A stretch of DNA of 10,354 nucleotides. It comes from Bacteroidota bacterium (GTDB lineage Bacteria > Bacteroidota > Bacteroidia > Flavobacteriales > Flavobacteriaceae). The translations under genes were made by a program, and so were the position numbers. The stretch is from the NCBI GenBank assembly GCA_024278565.1, contig JAJRSY010000143.1, positions 1 to 10,354 of the forward strand, read 5' to 3'. This document shows, one piece after another, positions 7,103 through 10,354 of the stretch. The notes under the pieces were generated by a model, which worked only from the letters and a program-made list of their open reading frames with translations, was not told the origin of the DNA and did not search any database. Numbering within the stretch: position 1 is the stretch's first letter; every line of letters starts with the position of its first letter.

Positions 7103-8620
7103 ATGAACAAAAAGGTAATCTTGATGATTTTGGATGGTTGGGGAAAATCTCCCAATCCCAAAATATCGGCAATAGCCAATGCAAACACCCCTTTTGTAGA
7201 TTCGCTCTATAAAAATTATCCCAACGCCGATCTTTTGACCGATGGCATGAACGTTGGTCTGCCCGAAGGCCAAATGGGAAACAGCGAAGTGGGGCATATG
7301 AATTTAGGTGCAGGTAGGGTCGTATACCAAGACTTGGCAAAAATCAATCTTGCGGTAAAAGAAAACACCCTGAAAGATGAAAAAATCGTACAAGAGGCCT
7401 TTTCCTATGCAAAAACAAATAACAAAACAATTCATTTTTTGGGCTTGTTAAGCAATGGTGGTGTCCACAGCCATACCTCGCACCTAAAAGGGTTGATCGA
7501 AGCCGGCGAAAGCGCAGGTGTTTCACAAATGTTCGTTCATGCGTTCACCGATGGCCGCGATGTAGACCCAAAAAGCGGAAAGGGATATCTTGAAGATCTT
7601 GAAGATTTCTGTTCTGATAAGAATGCTAATATAGCATCAGTAATTGGTCGGTACTACGCAATGGATCGAGACAAACGTTGGGGGCGTGTCAAACTGACCT
7701 ATGACCTATTAGTGAACAATACAGGCGAAAAATCAACCGATATTTCAAAGTCCGTTCAAAAAAGTTATGATGAAAATGTCACCGATGAGTTTATCAAGCC
7801 CATTGTAATGACCGACGATAATGGTACACCTTTGGCCACTATCAAAGAAGACGATGTCATCATTTTTTTCAATTTCAGAACAGACAGGGGAAGGGAATTG
7901 ACCCAAATGCTGAATCAAGAGAATTTTCACGAATACAACACCCAAAAGTTAGATTTGTACTACGTCACCATGACCAATTATGATGCTTCTTTCAAAGGTG
8001 TTCATGTGGTTTTTAATAAAGATAATATCAAAGATACTTTAGGTGAGGTACTGGCAAAAGCCAACAAAAAACAGATACGTATTGCTGAGACAGAAAAATA
8101 CCCCCACGTTACTTTTTTCTTTAACGGGGGAAGGGAAATTCCCTTTGATGGAGAAGAACGTATTTTATGCCCATCGCCAAAAGTCGCCACCTATGACCTT
8201 CAACCTGAAATGAGTGCTTACGACATAAAGGATGCTATCATTCCTGAACTAAAAAAAGGTGAAGTTGATTTTGTTTGCTTGAATTTTGCCAACCCTGATA
8301 TGGTAGGCCATACGGGTGATATGAATGCCGCCATAAAAGCTTGTGAGGTGGTAGATAGCTGTGCAGAATCAGTCATCTTGACCGCACTTCAAAACGGATA
8401 TTCAACAATCGTAATTGCCGACCATGGCAACTGTGAGACCATGATCAACCCAGATGGCAGTCCGAACACGGCCCATACCACGAATCCAGTTCCTTTGATA
8501 TTGGTAGATGAGGATATAAAAGAAATCAAAGATGGTATTTTGGGTGATTTAGCCCCAACCATATTAAAATTGATGGGCATTCAGCAACCCAATTTGATGA
8601 CACAAAAACCATTGGTTTAA
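7103..8620 (+). CDS. gpmI: 2,3-bisphosphoglycerate-independent phosphoglycerate mutase
   Basis: This cytosolic enzyme interconverts 3- and 2-phosphoglycerate in glycolysis and gluconeogenesis, using two manganese ions and a phosphoserine intermediate. The 505 residues match the usual family length. Key motifs are all present: LDGWG (Asp11), the nucleophile in MGNSEVGHMN (Ser61), GGVHSHTSHL, FTDGRDVDPKSG, GRYYAMDRDKRWGR, FNFRTDRGREL, the metal-binding NFANPDMVGHTGDMNAA and ADHGNCE. Start ATG 7103 places MNKKVILMILDGWG at the N-terminus as expected. A -7 promoter motif lies 53 bp upstream, and map starts 43 bp downstream behind its own apparent promoter. Nothing is missing or truncated. Confidence 0.98.
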   Translation: MNKKVILMILDGWGKSPNPKISAIANANTPFVDSLYKNYPNADLLTDGMNVGLPEGQMGNSEVGHMNLGAGRVVYQDLAKINLAVKENTLKDEKIVQEAFSYAKTNNKTIHFLGLLSNGGVHSHTSHLKGLIEAGESAGVSQMFVHAFTDGRDVDPKSGKGYLEDLEDFCSDKNANIASVIGRYYAMDRDKRWGRVKLTYDLLVNNTGEKSTDISKSVQKSYDENVTDEFIKPIVMTDDNGTPLATIKEDDVIIFFNFRTDRGRELTQMLNQENFHEYNTQKLDLYYVTMTNYDASFKGVHVVFNKDNIKDTLGEVLAKANKKQIRIAETEKYPHVTFFFNGGREIPFDGEERILCPSPKVATYDLQPEMSAYDIKDAIIPELKKGEVDFVCLNFANPDMVGHTGDMNAAIKACEVVDSCAESVILTALQNGYSTIVIADHGNCETMINPDGSPNTAHTTNPVPLILVDEDIKEIKDGILGDLAPTILKLMGIQQPNLMTQKPLV

Positions 8621-8649
8621 GGGCATCGCTAAAAACGTATTCAAATGTT

Positions 8650-8657
8650 TACCTTTG
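8650..8657 (+). promoter_or_regulatory. Candidate -7 promoter element abutting the map start
   Basis: TACCTTTG is an exact TAnnTTTG match ending 6 bases before the map ATG at 8664. Transcription would then begin at or within a base or two of the start codon, giving a leaderless or nearly leaderless mRNA. A clear -33 TTG at the normal spacing was not found. Confidence 0.5.
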
Positions 8658-8663
8658 TCGGCT

Positions 8664-9479
8664 ATGATCATCGTAAAAACAGCTGAAGAAATAGAACTGA
8701 TGCGCGAAAGCGCTTTGATCGTCTCAAAGACCTTGGGCATGCTTGCCAAAGAAGTGAAACCTGGGGTCACCACCTTACAATTGGACGCCCTTGCCGAAAC
8801 CTTTATTCGAGACCATGGTGCGGTACCCGGTTTTTTAGGGTTGTACGATTTCCCGAACTCGCTTTGTATGAGTCCGAACGCACAGGTAGTACATGGCATA
8901 CCAAACAACACCCCTTTGGTCGAAGGCGACATTATCTCTATTGACTGCGGAGCCCTTAAAAACAAGTTCTACGGAGACCACGCCTACACTTTTGAAGTGG
9001 GTGAAGTGGCCCCCGAAACCAAAAAATTGCTAGAGATAACAAAAAAATCTTTATACATAGGTATACGTGAATTCAAAAAGGGAAACCGTGTCGGTGATGT
9101 GGGCTACGCTATACAAAAATTCACTGAAGACCATGGGTACGGTGTAGTTCGCGAATTGGTAGGTCATGGTTTAGGCCGTAAAATGCACGAAGACCCCGAA
9201 ATGCCCAACTATGGAAAAAGAGGGAAGGGCAAAAAATTCATTGAAAGAATGGTAGTGGCCATAGAACCCATGACCAACCTTGGCACACATCGCATCAAAC
9301 AATTAAAAGATGGGTGGACCATACTTACTGCCGATGGCAAGCCAAGTGCGCACTTTGAGCACAATGTCGCCATGGTAAACGGAAAACCCGAATTGTTGTC
9401 GACCTTTAAATACGTTAATGATGCGTTGGGTATTGTGAGTGAAGAGGAAGCAGAATTCAGGAGACACCAATTACACTAA
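8664..9479 (+). CDS. map: Type I methionine aminopeptidase
   Basis: This enzyme removes the initiator methionine from nascent proteins in the cytosol with a two-metal centre. ATG 8664 gives MIIVKTAEEIELMRESALIV, the usual start for type I enzymes; a TTG three codons earlier overlaps the promoter motif and is less likely. The protein has 271 residues. The metal and substrate residues are present: His77 (QVVHGIPNN), Asp94 and Asp105 (IDCGALKNKFYGDHAYTF), the histidine in VGHGLGRKMHEDPE, the glutamate in VVAIEPMTN, and the glutamate in HFEHNVAMV. The last residues (RHQLH and the stop) fall inside the left inverted repeat of a mobile cassette (9463-9491), so the natural C-terminus was probably replaced. 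The catalytic fold ends well before this, so activity is likely kept. Confidence 0.97.
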   Translation: MIIVKTAEEIELMRESALIVSKTLGMLAKEVKPGVTTLQLDALAETFIRDHGAVPGFLGLYDFPNSLCMSPNAQVVHGIPNNTPLVEGDIISIDCGALKNKFYGDHAYTFEVGEVAPETKKLLEITKKSLYIGIREFKKGNRVGDVGYAIQKFTEDHGYGVVRELVGHGLGRKMHEDPEMPNYGKRGKGKKFIERMVVAIEPMTNLGTHRIKQLKDGWTILTADGKPSAHFEHNVAMVNGKPELLSTFKYVNDALGIVSEEEAEFRRHQLH

Positions 9480-9491
9480 TTTTCACTAATT
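9463..9491 (-). repeat. Left inverted repeat of the GxxExxxR cassette, overlapping the map stop
   Basis: Read on the minus strand it consists of tandem 8-9 bp units, AATTAGTGA, AATTAGTGT, then AATTGGTGT, with the third unit degenerate. The TAA stop of map (9477-9479) lies within it. Confidence 0.85.
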
Positions 9492-9569
9492 ATTTATTAA
9501 CTTGGTCGATTTAACCTATAAAGATGAATCATATTATATACTCCTGCCACTTTAAAACCCGAAATTTCC

Positions 9570-9592
9570 GCCTGCCTCGCCGGCAGGCAGGC
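9570..9592. repeat. GC-rich palindrome, third copy
   Basis: GCCTGCC (9570-9576) pairs with GGCAGGC (9586-9592) around TCGCCGGCA. It is a version of the palindrome at 4080-4099 with a small internal change. Confidence 0.75.
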
Positions 9593-9625
9593 TTGCTCTT
9601 TTTCCGCCTATCGGCGTTAAAATTT

Positions 9626-9645
9626 ATAGCCATAGCTATGGCTAT
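9626..9645. repeat. Perfect 20-bp A/T-G/C palindrome at the core of the 177-bp element
   Basis: ATAGCCATAGCTATGGCTAT equals its reverse complement. AAAATTTAT (9619-9627) and ATAAATTTT (9650-9658) extend the symmetry outward with a short bulge. Confidence 0.9.
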
Positions 9646-9756
9646 GCCGATAAATTTTGCCTTGCTCGCCGAAAAAATAGACTGCCCGTATTCTCCCGAA
9701 TTTTAAAGTGGAAGGAGTATATCGTAGGCTTATGTATGAATGTACATAATGAACCA

Positions 9757-9916
9757 GTGTTAAGTTAAGTGTAAAATGGTGGTTAAGGCGAAGTTGTTTT
9801 TTGAATTTTATGAAATGAAAAAAAAATGAGCATCGCCGAGTTATGTGAAGTTTTTTCATAAAATAAAAACGAAAAAGAATGAGCCTTGGGGCGTCTTTTT
9901 ATGCTTAACTTAACAC
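9757..9916. mobile_element. 160-bp MITE-like element with GTGTTAAGTTAAG ends
   Basis: GTGTTAAGTTAAG (9757-9769) is inverted exactly at 9904-9916; counting one more base on each side the match is 14 bp. The right flank is TA (9917-9918) and the left is CA (9755-9756), so a TA duplication with one mutated copy fits. Removing 162 bp joins GAA to CTA GGC and recreates ELGKGF, the expected family sequence. An inner inverted pair, ATTTTATGAAA (9805-9815) and TTTCATAAAAT (9854-9864), would fold the element. It is A/T-rich and has no own gene; translation from the host runs into TAA at 9766-9768. Confidence 0.75.
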
Positions 9917-10238
9917 TAGGCAAAGGTTTTAGTGAAGTTGTTTATGGTGATGCCCTTGAAATTGAATTGAAATCACATGGTGTCCCTTTCGGTAGAGAGG
10001 TGAGGTTTCCCATTAAATACAAAGGGAAAGTTTTGAAACACCAATACATTGCTGACTTTGTCATTGAAAATAAGATAATAGTAGCGCTTAAGGCAATAGA
10101 AAAGCTTTCTTCCTCTCAGGTAAAGCAAACCTTAAATTATTTAACTGCCTCAAAACTAAAACTGGGGTTATTAGTTAACTTTGGAGAGGATAGTTTAAGT
10201 TATAAAAGAGTAGTTTTATAACATTTCAATATTAAAAA

Positions 10239-10267
10239 AATTAGTGAAAATTAGTGTAATTCGTGTC
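10239..10267 (+). repeat. Right inverted repeat of the GxxExxxR cassette
   Basis: The plus strand reads AATTAGTGA, AATTAGTGT, AATTCGTGT and ends in C. It is the inverted partner of 9463-9491 with a single mismatch in the third unit. It starts 17 bp after the TAA of the GxxExxxR gene. Confidence 0.85.
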
Positions 10268-10354
10268 CAAGCTCTTTAAGTTCATTCTCAATATTATCCC
10301 TAGGCCTATCCTAATCAGGTTAAGTTATTTAGCAAGGCCAATCTTGGCATTTTC

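Larger units (their letters stand above)
9541..9717. mobile_element. 177-bp MITE-like palindromic element flanked by TA
   Basis: The outer sequences ATATACTCCTGCCACTTTAA (from 9536, continuing to 9557) and the inverted copy at 9701-9722 match at 21 of 22 positions. The frame of the host gene is restored only if TA is the duplicated target (9539-9540 and 9718-9719), giving an element that starts CTCC and ends GGAG. A TATA duplication would leave the frame broken. Inside, a perfect 20-bp palindrome (9626-9645) is flanked by AAAATTTAT and ATAAATTTT, and a GC-rich palindrome lies 29 bp from the left end. There is no credible gene; the frame from ATG 9524 runs into TAA at 9704-9706 within it. The GGAG-type end also recalls REP palindromes moved by RAYT transposases. 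Confidence 0.8.
9524..10221 (+). pseudogene. GxxExxxR family protein (PDDEXK_3-like), broken by two insertions
   Basis: Three exon-like pieces join in frame when the inserts and one TA each are removed: 9524-9540 (MNHII), 9720-9754 (YIVGLCMNVHNE) and 9917-10221 (LGKGFSEVVYGDALEIEL onwards). The result is 118 residues, a normal length for this family. Recognised features are VHNELGKGFSEVVYGDAL, IKYKGKVL, IADFVIENKIIVALKAIEKL, QTLNYLTASKLKLGLLVNFG and the ending SYKRVVL. The fold is restriction-endonuclease-like (PDDEXK): Asp64 of IADF is kept, but the glutamate of the usual VELKA is alanine (VALKA, codon at 10084-10086), removing a catalytic residue. The remaining open stretch from ATG 9901 lacks the N-terminus and starts inside the inner element. 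The family is widespread in Bacteroidota with unknown function. Confidence 0.8.
9463..10267. mobile_element. GxxExxxR-gene cassette bounded by 29-bp inverted repeats
   Basis: The two ends, 9463-9491 and 10239-10267, are inverted copies matching at 28 of 29 positions, with 23 consecutive identical bases. Inside is a single gene of the GxxExxxR / PDDEXK_3 family, now broken. No transposase gene is present. Removing the two inner insertions leaves about 464 bp, compact enough for a one-gene unit. The left end covers the stop codon of map, which argues that the unit arrived as an insertion. No flanking target duplication was identified with confidence. Mobility by a trans-acting enzyme, or a role of the encoded nuclease-like protein in it, is inference. 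Confidence 0.65.

Noticed and set aside
8655..8663. TTG start for map, three codons upstream
   Set aside because: The TTG is part of the -7 promoter motif, and type I enzymes of this group normally start at MIIVKT.
9524..9706. 60-codon frame with MNHIIYSCHFKTRN start
   Set aside because: Only the first residues belong to a real gene; the rest is translation through the 177-bp palindromic element.
9886..10221. 111-residue gene starting at TTG 9886
   Set aside because: The first ten residues come from the inserted 160-bp element; this is the remnant of the interrupted GxxExxxR gene, not an intact gene.
10325..10354. Possible 3' end of a minus-strand gene at the right edge
   Set aside because: Only nine codons before a TAA are visible, too few to support a gene; a small GCCAA-tc-TTGGC hairpin lies in it but has no clear T-run.

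Overview
The window looks like a chromosome segment of a marine-type member of the Flavobacteriaceae (Bacteroidota). The support is a C-terminal type IX secretion (T9SS) type B sorting domain, TAnnTTTG-type -7 promoter motifs, near absence of Shine-Dalgarno sites, and flavobacterial-looking house-keeping proteins. No species can be named from sequence alone. All confident genes lie on the plus strand.

Layout. (1) Positions 1-3833 hold three closely packed genes for secreted repeat or surface proteins. The first is a large beta-repeat, tail-fibre-like protein open at the left edge, the second a smaller relative with a signal peptide, and the third a protein with a T9SS type B (CHU_C / gliding-motility-associated) C-terminal domain. 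They read as one surface-structure operon. (2) Positions 3967-5343 hold a GNAT acetyltransferase gene cut by a 179-bp inverted-repeat element, followed after 1 nt by a Tat-signal M15 (VanY-like) peptidase. (3) Positions 5404-6461 hold an M48 metalloprotease and a 55-residue membrane protein, then a terminator. (4) Positions 6462-7102 are non-coding and carry a 238-bp structured inverted-repeat element. (5) Positions 7103-9479 hold gpmI (glycolysis) and map (methionine aminopeptidase), both complete. (6) Positions 9463-10267 form a cassette with 29-bp inverted ends around a GxxExxxR (PDDEXK_3-like) gene. That gene is broken by two different small inverted-repeat elements.

The main discovery is this layered set of small non-coding mobile elements. 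Removing each inferred insert plus one target-site copy (TTA in the GNAT gene; TA twice in the GxxExxxR gene) restores uninterrupted frames of 152 and 118 codons, which is strong internal evidence for the boundaries. Three of the elements have different terminal repeats, yet each carries a version of the same GC-rich palindrome about 29-37 bp from one end. The GxxExxxR cassette overlaps the stop codon of map, so its inverted repeat supplies the last residues of that enzyme.

No rRNA, tRNA, CRISPR array or intact transposase gene was seen.
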